The notes under the pieces were generated by a model. It saw only the letters and a program-made list of their open reading frames with translations, had not been told where the DNA came from and did no database searches. From contig NC_134032.1 in assembly GCF_964204645.1 (NCBI RefSeq), positions 14,068,275 to 14,132,274 of the forward strand: a stretch of DNA of 64,000 bases. The letters run 5' to 3'. Below are positions 1-11,494 of this stretch, piece by piece. This DNA is from Tubulanus polymorphus. Its lineage: Eukaryota > Nemertea > Palaeonemertea > Tubulaniformes > Tubulanidae. A program made the translations under genes and the position numbers. Within the stretch, counting starts at the first letter, position 1. Each line of letters opens with the position of its first letter.

Positions 1-1155
1 TTCTCAAATCTTTTAAATCTAGGGAAAAAACGTTTTTCTCGTGGTGAGTTTAACCCTCCGCTTCCTGGATTCCGGCGAGCCCTTATTTTCAAATCTGGAT
101 TCTTTAAACAGAGTCTGTTTCTACCTGACCCACCATAGTTAGAAAAAAAGCACATTCCAACCATGACTGGCCGAAGAATTCCTAGGAATTCCAGGAATAA
201 TCAGGCGGTCATTTCAAATCTGGACTCTGATGAGCTACCTATCCTCCATGGATAAAAGATGAGCACATTCCAACTGCTACCTATCCACCCTGGATAAAAG
301 ATGAGCACATTCCAACTGCAGAAGTTTGAGCAATTCCCGTACAAACCCCTTCATGACCAGATACCCCTCGAACATACCGGTAGATTAGACACCTTTTGGG
401 TTTAAAAGCACCAACGGTGGTTTGAATATCTCGTGAGACTCATAGCCCTCCCTTCCTCTCCCCCTCTCTTCTCCCCCTCTCCTTTCTCCTCTCCCCTGGT
501 TGTTTGTCTGCTCTGAGGGCAGGGTGACGTCTGCGCAGCGATCAATCAATCAAATTGATTGATTAAATTACTGTTAGTAGATTAATGCATTAGAACAATA
601 GTGTTAGAGATGTAGGATTTATATTGATTCATATAATAAACCCTCGGTACAATACGGACGATCATACACACACTATATATCTCACTAATACTCAGTCAAA
701 GAAAGTTCACAATTCAGTGATTATTATCGCGATCATGAATCTCGTTCGGTATTTATGTATTTACGAATAGAAAAGGTTCACGTGAGATTTAGAGGTTAAG
801 AGGTAGCATGAGAGGTCACCTCGAGCGGTCCTCGCTAGAGAGGTTACGTGAGAGGTTCGAATAGGGTCATCTGATAGGTACGAGAGACCGTATGAGAGGC
901 TAGAGAGGTTACATTCGAGGTCATTCGAGCGCGGTATAAGAGACGATGTTGAGTGGTGACATTAATCAGTATGGTTTACTAAGTGAGTTGTCGCAAACAG
1001 GTTCACACCAATTACTACATGTTGCCGCTGACTACACAGCAACATGGTAAGCCTAATTAGAACTGAGAAAAACATGACAGAGTTACAGAGAGAGGGAGGG
1101 AGGGTAGATGAGAGGTGAGCAGGTTGAGCTTGAGTTGAGAAGGTCAATATGAAAG
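1..1155. other. Non-coding left edge
   Basis: I see no convincing gene here. Positions 448-498 are a C/T-rich tract. A phrase beginning gatgagcacattccaac occurs twice within about 60 bases (near 260 and 300). From about 780 to 940 the DNA is full of degenerate gagaggt-type repeats. The region may be the 3' flank of a gene lying outside the window, but nothing shows that. Confidence 0.5.
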
Positions 1156-1186
1156 TTGCTGATCCCCTCTCAGGGTCTATCCGCTA

Positions 1187-1786
1187 TAACCCCTAAAATC
1201 TGCTATATCTCCTCACAGGGTGGGTCTATCTGCTATATCCCCTCACAGGGTGGGTCTATCTGCTATATCCCCTCACAGGGTGGGTCTATCTGCTATATCC
1301 CCTCACAGGGTGGGTCTATCTGCTATATCCCCTCACAGGGTGGGTCTATCTGCTATATCCCCTCACAGGGTGGGTCTATCTGCTATATCCCCTCACAGGG
1401 TGGGTCTATCTGCTATATCCCCTCACAGGGTGGGTCTATCTGCTATATCCCCTCACAGGGTGGGTTTATCAGCTATATCCCCTCACAGGGTGGGTCTATC
1501 TGCTATATCCCCTCACAGGGTGGGTCTATCTGCTATATCCCCTCACAGGGTGGGTCTATCTGCTATATCCCCTCACAGGGTGGGTCTTTCTGCTATATCC
1601 CCTCACAGGGTGGGTCTATCTGCTATATCCCCTCACAGGGTGGGTCTATCTGCTATATCCCCTCACAGGGTGGGTCTATCTGCTATATCCCCTCACAGGG
1701 TGGGTCTATCTGCTATATCCCCTCACAGGGTGGGTCTATCTGCTATATCCCCTCACAGGGTGGGTCTATCTGCTATATCTACAGGG
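1187..1786. repeat. Minisatellite, 30-bp unit, 19 full copies
   Basis: The unit begins tgctatatcccctcacaggg and is exactly 30 bases. It runs from 1201 to 1770 without a single insertion or deletion, with a few substitutions (near 1466, 1469 and 1588), and decayed partial copies sit on both sides. Because 30 is a multiple of three, two forward frames stay open as ten-residue repeats. I treat those frames as by-products of the repeat, since there is no splice or start context. Confidence 0.95.
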
Positions 1787-1829
1787 TCTGTCTGCCATGT
1801 CTCATTTCTCAGGGTTTAATATTATGACT

Positions 1830-2480
1830 GATGTTTAATAATAGTCATTACCTCAGGTGTGATGACTTTTTATTGAGTGGTTGGACTATGGTAGCTAAAG
1901 TGGCTGGCAGCTGAATCAACTACTGGTACATCAAGTAGCTGAAGTGAATGGTGCCACTAGTTGCGGAGGTCATCAGTGCTGCACTCTGGTGGCACTGGTT
2001 CGGATGGAAAAGGGTTAGAAAATCGTCAAATAGTGAATGATGTATATTGTATAATCGCATAGAGATAAATGTTAGTTAGTATTCATAGGATTTATTGGAA
2101 GTAGCGGAATATGAGTTTGAATGAATCTCCAACATTTAAACAAGAGGTTTATATATATATATATATATATGTACGTGTACTATATATTGATATTTTATTG
2201 TCTGTCTCTCTCATGAAATATCCGATAACGTATTCAACTTCGTTTGTGTCTCATTTATAATTCATACAACAATCAAACGAGTAAATTCCCAGAACGCGTG
2301 TATAAAATACTCATAAATTACTTGCCAGCGCCGCACCCGCGAACGCTACTCAATCATCCGTCCGTCGTCACGGTTATTGTCACCGTTAGCGATTAGTTCT
2401 CTAATTGTTGCGATTCATTATTAAATAAGATTTTGAAGTGCTACTAAATGAAATTTATAAAACAATTCACTTCGGGATGA
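1830..2480. other. Non-coding spacer with a short AT microsatellite
   Basis: AT-rich DNA with a (TA)n run at about 2151-2170 and no coding potential that I can recognise. It separates the 30-bp minisatellite from the CTCF-like motif cluster upstream of the syndecan gene. Confidence 0.5.
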
Positions 2481-2850
2481 TAACTCCACTAGGTGGCACT
2501 GCTAATGCGCTTACATGCCACTAGGTGGCATCACTTTCACACATGTCACAACGAGCACTGGTCCTGTACTTACATGTCATGAGGTGGCTCTAGAGTAGTG
2601 TAGTTTTAAAGTATCAGATGGCGCTAGTGTAGTATAGTTTAATAGAGTCAGATGGCGCTGGTGTAGTATAGTTTGAAAGAGTCAGATGGCGCTAGTGTAG
2701 TACAGTTTAAAAGAGTCAGATGGCGCTAGTGTAGTGTAGTTTCAGGTAGTTAGATGGCGCTAGTGAAGTTTAGTTTAAAAGAGTCAGATGACTCTAGTGT
2801 AGTGTAGTTTCAGGTAGTTAGATGGCGCTCGTGTATTGAAATAGCGAGAT
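2480..2850. promoter_or_regulatory. Cluster of CTCF-like motifs in a ~37-bp tandem repeat
   Basis: Two ccactaggtggca sites at 2486-2499 and 2518-2530 are followed by about seven copies of a roughly 37-base repeat (2595-2850). Each repeat carries agatggcgctagtg or a close variant; the copy near 2787 is broken. The motif matches the general CTCF core (CC-A-x-YAG-R-K-GGC-R). The cluster ends about 130 bases before a TATA box and about 400 bases before the syndecan start codon. CTCF binding is an inference from motif shape only. Confidence 0.5.
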
Positions 2851-2976
2851 ATAAAGGGCTGTAATATTAGCGAGGAGAATAGAACTGATGTTTATCTCAG
2901 TAGCCGTGTACACACAGACACATACAACACTGCGGTGTGTGACAAAACTGTGTGTCTAGTTAATTACTGTGTCGTT

Positions 2977-2986
2977 TATATAAAAA
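2977..2986 (+). promoter_or_regulatory. TATA box of the syndecan gene (candidate)
   Basis: A tatataaaaa element lies about 250 bases upstream of the syndecan ATG at 3235. Transcription would start near 3007-3012, giving a 5' UTR of about 225 bases. No other TATA box closer to the ATG was found. Confidence 0.5.
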
Positions 2987-3234
2987 CATTGACGGCAGCG
3001 AGGAGCGAGGAGCGTGAGTGTTTAGTAAGCAGCAGCCTGTTACAGGCTGACTGGTCAGCAGGCTTACAGAGTCACACGTGATATTATTTCTACGTGACAC
3101 ACGCAGCAGCAGCAGCTCATATAGCGATTACAACGTTATGAATATAGTGTTGTGAGTCGTTGAGTCGTCAGTCGTTGGAGTCCCGTACGAGACTCGTCCT
3201 CGAGTGCGCCGAGTAATTATTACCGCTGTTGCCG

Positions 3235-6200
3235 ATGACGACGAAGTTTGCGCATCTTCGTCGTGATTTCGTGAACTTCTCGATGTTGATTGTTGTACTG
3301 TTGCTATCGGTAACGACGGTCGCTACTCAGCCTCCTCCGGATTACGAGAGTAAAGGTACGTACTTCTTCGATCGTGGAAATAATTGATATCTCGATATTG
3401 TTTACGATATCTCAGAATTTCAGAAAATCAACCAACGTGAATTGAAGAGCTTGCAATGTGAAGCATTGCTGAATTTTTTCGCAATATTTTAGAGTTTCAG
3501 GATTGTACCACAATTTCAGGGTTTGGAATGTGAGTTAGGGGTAGTTTTTATGAGATAGTCCCAGGGTACCAGTCAATGTTAAAGGTAGGGGTCATAGTCA
3601 AGAGATGATTTAGGGTACCTAGAACTGGATGGTGTAGTGTCCTGGTACTACAGTCCTATTGCATGGGATATGTTTAGGGGATATCAATGGTTATAGATTT
3701 CAGAGGATTCTATCTGTCAGAGATTGTATTTGGGCACCAGACTGCCCATGTTGGGCTCCTGTATAGTGAAATAAGTTGTTTGGGCACCAGACTGCCCATG
3801 TCGGGCTCCTGTATAGTGAAATAAGTTGTTTGGGCACCAGACTGCCCATGTCGGGCTCCTGTTTGCAGAAGATAGTTATTTGGGCACTAGATTGCCCTTG
3901 TCAAGCTCCTGTTTGCAGAAGTTAGTTATTTGGGCACTAGATTGCCCTTGTCAAGCTCCTGTATGCAGAAGTTAGTTGTTTGGGCACTAGACTGCCCATA
4001 TTAGGTTCCTGTATGCAGAAGTTAGTTGTTAGGGCACTAGACTGCCCATATCAGGTTCCTGTATGCAGAAGTTAGTTGTTAGGGCACTAGACTGCCCATA
4101 TCAGGTTCCTATACGCAAAGTTAGTTGTTTTAGCTCCCAATGAAATTATTTTCATAAACATTGACATGCATAATATAAATACATAGATAGATACAGATAT
4201 CAGTAGTAGTTGAATTGAACACATCTGCTCTCTGTGTATGTATGTATGTATGTATGCGCTTATGTGTGTGTATTTTATAGATTATAAAATCTATGTTTAC
4301 CCCTCGTGCTAGGAACGTGAGTGGCCTGGAGTGAGTACTCACGTATTAACCATCTGCAATATTAAAAACGTAATTGATATATCAAATATTTTACGCGTTT
4401 AATTTTTTAAGTACAGCGTGCTGGCTGCTTGCACACAGTCCCTCGGTCTTAACATTATGTTCTATTAATGACCTATTTATATTATATGTGTACGGATTGC
4501 GTGAAATATATCGATATTAGTGGTTTTCAGGATCCTCAATATTCTAGGTTAAACTTTCGAAAAGTTAACGATAAATTTATTGTTTGAGACAACCGCGGAT
4601 GTAGATAGGACTGCCTCTTCAGCGTCGAGCAATTGTAGGGTCTCTGGATATTCAAAATGAACTAGTTTCAACTGTTTGAATCAAACTTGATGAAGTGTGG
4701 AACTGTGGAACTGTGGATCAATTGTCCGTAGTCCAGTTCTCACAACCAACAAGTTGTGGGGTTGGTTTGGTATGAATCAGTTGATAATCAGTTTGTGTTT
4801 ATGGTGCGATGTATTGTGTATTGGGTACTAGAATGACAATAAGAATTGTTACACGGTTTTCAGTTTATTTCACTCGCGGGAAATCTAGTGAAATGATATC
4901 AGACGGTTGGTAATAGGTTGTGTCGTCATACACGGGATAGTGCGTGATCAGATTTTACAAATATTCACTTTTAACACAAGTGCATTTTTACTATTCACTT
5001 AAACGCTGTCTCAGTATCTCTTCTTACCTTCTAATCCTCAGTTGGACTCCTCTCACCCACTCCCTCTTCTCCCTTCTCTCTCCCCTTTCTCATTTTGCCC
5101 TTATAACCTCCCTTCTCTCAATCTAATCCCTCTGCTCTTCCCTTCAGTAGATACCCCACTCTCTTAGTCCATCTTTCCTCCTCTTCCCAAACTAAATCCC
5201 TTTCTCTTCTTGCACTTAAGTACTACAATCCCGCTCTGTCCCACTCTGACCCACTCTGTCCCACTCAGCCCCACGCTGTACCACTCTGACCCACTCTGTC
5301 CCACTCTGCCCCCACTCTGACCTATCCGTCCCACTCAGCCCCACTCTGACCCACTCTGACCCACTCTGTCCCACTCTGCCCCACTCTGACCCACTCAGCC
5401 CCACTCTGACCCACTCAGCCCCACTCAGCCCCACTCTGCCTCACTCTGCCCCACTCTGCCCCGCTCTATGATATCCACTGTAACCCATCAGCGCTCTGAT
5501 AGGTTCAGTTCGCTCATTCCTCATTGTGCAGATTTCTGATGCTGTTATGATTCAATATATTTCCATACAATGCGTGTTTATTGATGATTAGCTAATAAAA
5601 TCAGATCCGTATTGAAATAGATTGTGATTGAATTTTCCCAGGTATTTATCTCTATGCGTAGATCACTGATGTTATTGTGAGTTGTTGCTGCTGCTGCTGC
5701 TGCTACTACCATCAAATCATAAATGCTAACATAAGTAATACTTTTAACAATTTATTCAGTCTGAAATCCATATAGAATACGTTCATTGGCTGTACATGAT
5801 AAATAGAAAAACTGACGCTGGTTTCCCTGACTAGATTTTAGATTTGGACCAGGTAAATTATACCAGGGGCCAGTTTTATAGACTGGTATTAGCTTTAACC
5901 CGCAGATTTACTCAATTGAAAATGAATTGAGTTAGCCGGCGGGTTAAAGTAAATACCAGTCTATTAAACTGGCCCCAGGGTACTGGGACCTTGGAATAAT
6001 CATATGACTATGACTCCAAGCTGGGACAGAGTACGAGAAGCCTCTATGTCAGGCACAGACAAGGGATCACTTACAGGGATTTAACAATGATATAAACTCT
6101 AAACCAGTCACCCCACCCAATTACATCCCCCTCATTTGACACTCCTTTAAGCGGTTACAGACTCCATATTTGACACTCCTCACTGCCCGTACAGACTCAA

Positions 6201-9200
6201 TATTTGACACTCCTCACCGCCCGTACAGACTCTATATTTGACACTCCTCACCGCCCGTACAGACTCTATATTTGACACTCCTCACTGCCCGTACAGACTC
6301 TATATTTGACACTCCTCACTGCCCGTACAGACTCTATATTTGACACTCCTCACTGCCCGTACAGACTCTATATTTGACACTACTCACCGCCCGTACAGAC
6401 TCAATATTTGACACTCCTCACTGCCCGTACAGACTCTATATTTGACACTCCTCACCGCCCGTACAGACTCTATATTTGACACTCCTCACCGCCCGTACAG
6501 ACTCTATATTTGACACTCCTCACCGCCCGTACAGACTCTATATTTGACACTCCTCACCGCCCGTACAGACTCTATATTTGACACTCCTCACCGCCCGTAC
6601 AGACTCTATATTTGACACTCCTCACTGCCCGTACAGACTCTATATTTGACACTACTCACCACCCGTACAGACTCTATATTTGACACTCCTCACCGCCCGT
6701 ACAGACTCTATATTTGACACTCCTCACCACCCGTACAGACTCTATATTTGACACTCCTCACCGCCCGTACAGACTCTATGTTTGACACTCCTCACCGCCC
6801 GTACAGACTCTATATTTGACACTCCTCACCGCCCGTACAGACTCTATATTTGACACTCCTCACTGCCCGTACAGACTCTATATTTGACACTGATTGCTCT
6901 CCGTACAGAAATAAGTGAATAAGTTCTCCGAAGAGATGAAACATAACAAACTTCAGGTGGCACATTCCAACAGTTCATTCCGTTGATTTTGAAAGGAACG
7001 AAATTAAATGAAAGCGTTGCCACGGCGACGGGATTTATTTACAAATCGTAGATAATCAACTATAATCGTAACCGTGGCGCCGGCCTCCACTAAACCGTCA
7101 TCTTGTTGGCAATTCTCGGCGGGAATTCTCGAATGGTGGTCGGATCCAAGGGACCCACTATGTGCTAGAGTTTAACTGAAATACTTTAATCATAGAAAAA
7201 GAGTCAAATTGAATCAGAGTTTGCATCAGATGGTAGCTTTAAGTGCACCAGACTTAAGTTATAAGTGCACCAGATTGTAGCTATAATTACACCTGAGGGT
7301 AGCTGTAAGTGCACCAGATTGTAGCTGTGAGTCCACCTGAGGGTAGCTGTAAATGTCTCTGTTTGCTGTATGGAGAACAGAGGATGACATTTACTCTGTT
7401 TTTGTTTTTTTTTTTTATTGCTACAGCATCAGTCATCGTTGTGTAGAATGAGGTATGAATAAAATATATATAATCAACACATTGCGGTGGCTGTTTCTGT
7501 TTGACAGAACACGACAGACGTGCTCGGGGTTAAAACAGACTACCAGATACCAGACGCAAAGTCACGATCAGACACTGACACTGTAGAGATGCTTGGAGCA
7601 GATACAGCGACACTGGAGAAGCCTGGAGCAGACAATGATACTGTATAGGAGCCTGGAGCAGACAGTATCACTGGAGGAGCTTGGAGCAGACAATGATACT
7701 GTATAGGAGCCTGGAGCAGACACAGTGTCACTGGAGGAGCCTGGAGCAGACAATGATACTGTATAGGAGCCTGGAGCAGACACAGTGTCACTGGAGGAGC
7801 CTGGAGCAGACACAGTGTCACTGGAGGAGCCTGGAGCAGACAATGATACTGTATAGGAGCCTGGAGCGGACACAGTGTTACTGGAGGAGCCTGGAGCAGA
7901 CACAGTATCACTGGAGGAGCCTGGAGCAGACACAGTTATACTGGAGGTGCCTGGAGCAGACAATGATACTGTATAGGAGCCTGGAGCGGACACAGTGTTA
8001 CTGGAGGAGCCTGGAGCAGACACAGTATCACTGGAGGAGCCTGGAGCAGACACAGTTATACTGGAGGTGCCTGGAGCAGACACAGTGTCACTGGAGGAGC
8101 CTGGAGCAGACACAGTGTCACTGGAGGTGCCTGGAGCAGACACAGTGTCACTGGAGGAGCCTGGAGCAGACAATGATACTGTATAGGAGCCTGGAGCAGA
8201 CACAGTGTCACTGGAGGTGCCTGGAGCAGACACAATGATACTGGAGGAGCCTGGAGCAGACACAATGATACTGGAGGAGCCTGGAGCAGACACAATGATA
8301 CTGGAGGAACCTGGAGCAGACACAGTGTCACTGGAGGAGCCTGGAGCAGACAATGATACTGTATAGGAGCCTGGAGCAGACACAGTGTCACTGGAGGTGC
8401 CTGGAGCAGACATAATGATACTGGAGGAACCTGGAGCAGACACAGTGATACTGGAGGAGCCTGGAGCAGACAATGATACTGTATAGGAGCCTGGAGCGGA
8501 CACAGTATCACTGGAGGAGCCTGGAGCAGACACAATGATATTGGAGGAGCCTGGAGCAGACAATGATACTGTATAGGAGCCTGGAGCAGACACAATGATA
8601 CTGGAGGAGCTTGGAGCAGACACAATGATACTGGAGGAGACTGGAGCAGACAATGATACTGTATAGGAGCCTGGAGCAGACACAGTATCACTGGAGGAGC
8701 CTGGAGCAGACACAGTATCACTGGAGGAGCCTGGAGCAGACACAGTGATACTGGAGGAGCCTGGAGCAGACACAGTATCACTGGAGGAGCCTGGAGCAGA
8801 CACAGTGATACTGGAGGAGCCTGGAGCAGACACAGTATCACTGGAGGAGCCTGGAGCAGACACAGTATCACTGGAGGAACCTGGAGCAGACACAGTGTCA
8901 CGGGAGGTGCCTGGAGCAGACACAGCTATATCGGGGCTGATAAAATGACCTGTTTAGTTATTTTCTATTTATAGGTGGCGTAGGTAACCGCGGCACGAGA
9001 TGTGAAACATTACGAGCACGTCGCCTGGAGCAACCAACAATCGTTGGTTCGTTTACTCCACGGTGTACGCCGAACGGAGACTTTCAGCTCATACAGTGTC
9101 TCGGTAGCACCGGTTACTGTTGGTGCGTCGATTCAAAAACCGGTAAAGAACAACCGTATACACGGAAACGCGGTGAAGTAGATATTTCAACTTGTATCAC

Positions 9201-11494
9201 CGGTAAGTAATATTTTTACCACTCACTAGAGGGCGTTAGTGCAGAATGTCGGGGATTTTAACTGGGTTCAATAATTGTCATTTATATCTGACACAAGATC
9301 TATCAGATTTTCCGATATTTGGTATTTGTAAGGGCCACCTTACTGATGATGTGAGCTTGACAGTGCTGCCACCTGTTAGTAAGATAGGTTGAGAGAGGCG
9401 CCACCTGGTAGATGGGTCTGATTATAAGATTAATTTATTTTCAGATGATCCGAGAACTGGGCAACGAAAATCAGAAGGCGATAAACAAAATCTACCACAA
9501 TCCGTAAATATTCTAATAAATAAGTCAAAAAACGCCGTAAACACTCTAAACTTATGAACATGAATTGTGATGATGATATTATTAATGTGTGTGTGCATTG
9601 TTTACGAGTAACTCTGTTAACGGGGCTCGGATTCACATAAGTCACTTTTTGACTATAAGACTCCATACCTTAAAAAAATTCATCCGAAATCCTGTCAATT
9701 TTTCTATTCATTCATTGTTTGCATCTATTTCAGGAGCCAGTTCCCGGGCCAGAAAAATCTGCTAAAAACGATAAACAAAAAACTGAGGATCAGAAGGGAT
9801 ATAGCTCGATGCCAGGTGAGAGTAGCTGCTGACCCCTAGTGGCTGTCACGATAAACACATCGCATGTGAAATCCAGCGCCCATTGTGAGGGGTTTATAGC
9901 ATGTAGCCCTCTAGTGGTGGCTATTCGAACCGGTGGTGGAATGCGCATGTTTTGATCCTAGACGCTTTCTCTTTGTAGGAAAATAAACCCAAAAACGGCA
10001 AATACCCTAAAAAAACAGTTGTAATCTTTCTAAAATGTTTAACGTGTCGTTTCTGGGTTTTCTTACAATTTTGGAACAAATTGTTCTAAATTTGCTTTTG
10101 CCTCTTGTTCGACCTTGACATTGGGGGCATATAACTGCTCTGTATATGTGTCGGTGCTCTCTCTCCCTCTCTTTCTCTTTTCTTCTCAGAATTTTGACAT
10201 CTTTTTTTTTCGCTTGTTTCTTCCCGTCGATGTTTAGACAAACCGGCGGCTGAGGGTAAACCGGAACATCAAAACGACGAAGGTGAAGGTCAATCGGGCG
10301 GTGCTGCTCCCGATGGTGGTACTGGTCAAACTGCTCCTAGCACGGCTCTTATGGATAAACCAGGAATACTAGCAGGTATTGAAACAAAGTAGTCGAGCGT
10401 ACCACCGGAAAATTCGGTTTTACCAAGCCACACATTTCGTATTTCACAAATAAAGAAAAAAACACCAATTTTTGGCTTTGTGCCAATATGAAAAATGTGA
10501 AGGGTTTTCTGGTGCTTTTAGCATGTTAAAAAACTTTTTACTACTTTCAATCAGATTTTGGTGAAATTTTTTGCTTAGGGAATGAGTTTTTACTTTGTCG
10601 GCAACTTTTTTTTAACAGAATTCTACATTTTTCAATCAGTTTTCATTAATTGCCGGCTTTGACCACAGCGGGTTCACTTTCACCCCTACCCACCCAGTCC
10701 GAATTACAGTGTAACCGATATGTAACCTGTGTTTTATGATGTATCAGCTCCACCTTGTGTCAGCTCCCCCTAGTGTCCATTCAATTAACTATTGTTCACT
10801 TGTATCGGCTCGACTAGTATCCACTCAGAAAACTGTTAATCGCAAAATATATCAGCTCCACCTAGTATCCACTCAGTTAACTATTATTTGCAAAATATAT
10901 CAGCTCCACCTAGTATCCACTCAGTAAACTAGTATTCACAATATATACCAGCTCCACCTAGTGTCGACTCAATAAGCTATTATTTGCAAAATATATCAGC
11001 TCCACCTAGTATCCACTCTGTAAACTAGTATTCACAATATATATCAGCTCCACCTAGTGTCGACTCAGTAAACTATTATTCACAAAATATATCAGCTACA
11101 CATAGTATCCACTCAGTAAACTAGTATTCACTATATATATCAGCTCCACCTAGTGTCCACTCAGTAAACTAGTATTCACAATATATATCAGCTCCACCAA
11201 GTGATGACTTATAACTTATATAAACTTATATCCCTGTCAACAACTTATAAAATACATAATTTCATTGCAGTCTACAAACAATGCGTCATCATCTCTAATT
11301 TTGATTTGTTTTTTTGTATGATAGGAATTGTAGGTGGCGCTCTAGTAGGAGTATTCTGCGCTATTTTACTCGTGTTGTTCATCGTTTATCGGATGCGTAA
11401 GAAAGACGAAGGTTCGTACGCGTTGGACGAGCCAAAAAACAGTCCGGCCTTACATCAATATCAGAAAGCACCGACTCGTGAATTCTACGCATAA
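3235..11494 (+). CDS. Syndecan with a thyroglobulin type-1 domain (six exons)
   Basis: A transmembrane heparan-sulfate-type proteoglycan core protein of the cell surface, 265 residues. Exons: 3235-3355, 8975-9202, 9445-9503, 9734-9815, 10238-10375, 11325-11494; every join keeps phase. Residues 1-32 form a signal peptide (hydrophobic run [10 protein letters not shown]). Residues 41-116 are a complete thyroglobulin type-1 domain with six cysteines (50, 71, 82, 89, 91, 114) and the CWCV signature. Residues 117-209 are a charged, proline/glycine-rich stalk; S183 in EGEGQSGG is a plausible glycosaminoglycan site. The membrane span is about 210-231. The tail has the syndecan C1 motif ([16 protein letters not shown]) and ends in EFYA, the PDZ-binding C2 motif. 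The thyroglobulin exon is a symmetric phase 1-1 cassette. EpCAM-like proteins also combine this domain with a membrane span, but the tail is diagnostic for syndecan. A further exon could hide in the 5.6-kb first intron. Confidence 0.88.
3731..4130. repeat. Minisatellite, 50-bp unit, 8 copies (syndecan intron 1)
   Basis: Eight copies start at 3731, 3781, 3831, 3881, 3931, 3981, 4031 and 4081, each opening with tgggcaccag or agggcactag. The first three copies share one subtype (gtatagtgaaataa tail or close to it) and the later ones another (gcagaagttagtt), so the array grew from at least two sub-variants. Confidence 0.95.
5225..5465. repeat. Short-unit tandem repeat, ~10-bp unit (syndecan intron 1)
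   Basis: About 240 bases of ccactctgac / ccactcagcc decamers with a few slips. It follows a pyrimidine-rich stretch (5030-5215). The open frame on the minus strand across it is low-complexity and is not a gene. Confidence 0.9.
5863..5980. mobile_element. Foldback MITE, ~118 bp (family with ggggccagttttatagac tip)
   Basis: The left arm begins ccaggggccagttttatag and continues through gactggtatt and tttaacccgc. The right arm is its imperfect inverse, ending in aataccagtctattaaactg and ggccccagg. The arms pair over most of the element, leaving a loop of about 35 bases. The same tip recurs at 31801-31830. No coding sequence; a non-autonomous DNA element is the simplest reading. Confidence 0.8.
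6137..6893. repeat. Minisatellite, 34-bp unit, ~22 copies (syndecan intron 1)
   Basis: The unit is tcctcaccgcccgtacagac followed by tctatatttgacac. Copies differ mainly at one site (ccgcccg versus ctgcccg versus ccacccg), so two common alleles are interspersed along the array. Confidence 0.95.
7588..8930. repeat. Minisatellite, 30-bp unit, ~44 copies (syndecan intron 1)
   Basis: The unit begins with ctggagcaga and exists in two main forms. Form A reads cacagtgtcactggagga after that motif; form B reads caatgatactgtatagga. Forms A and B are mixed over about 1.3 kb with no indel at all, so the 30-base register is perfect. In the forward frame that spells [10 protein letters not shown], form B contains a stop, so the array cannot be a forward exon in that frame. 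On the minus strand one frame ([10 protein letters not shown]-type repeats) is open for about 450 codons. The array ends about 45 bases before the thyroglobulin exon. Confidence 0.95.
10735..11200. repeat. Minisatellite, 48-bp unit, ~10 copies (syndecan intron 5)
   Basis: The unit is cagctccacctagtgtccac followed by tcagtaaactattattcaca and aaatatat. Copies drift mainly at the tagtgtc/tagtatc and attattcac/agtattcac positions. It lies in the intron before the transmembrane exon. Confidence 0.9.

Noticed and set aside
1201-1770. CRISPR-like appearance of the regular repeats
   Set aside because: The repeats are contiguous with no unique spacers, and the DNA is plainly eukaryotic.
1156-1827. 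Open frames of ~200 codons across the 30-bp array (SICYIPSQGG and VGLSAISPHR repeats)
   Set aside because: Two frames are open at once because the unit length is a multiple of three. There is no splice or start context and no variation pattern that favours one frame.
7681-8238. Forward frame of ~185 codons ([10 protein letters not shown]-type repeat) in the syndecan intron
   Set aside because: It is a by-product of the 30-bp minisatellite. It has no acceptor or donor in phase 1, which the flanking exons would require.
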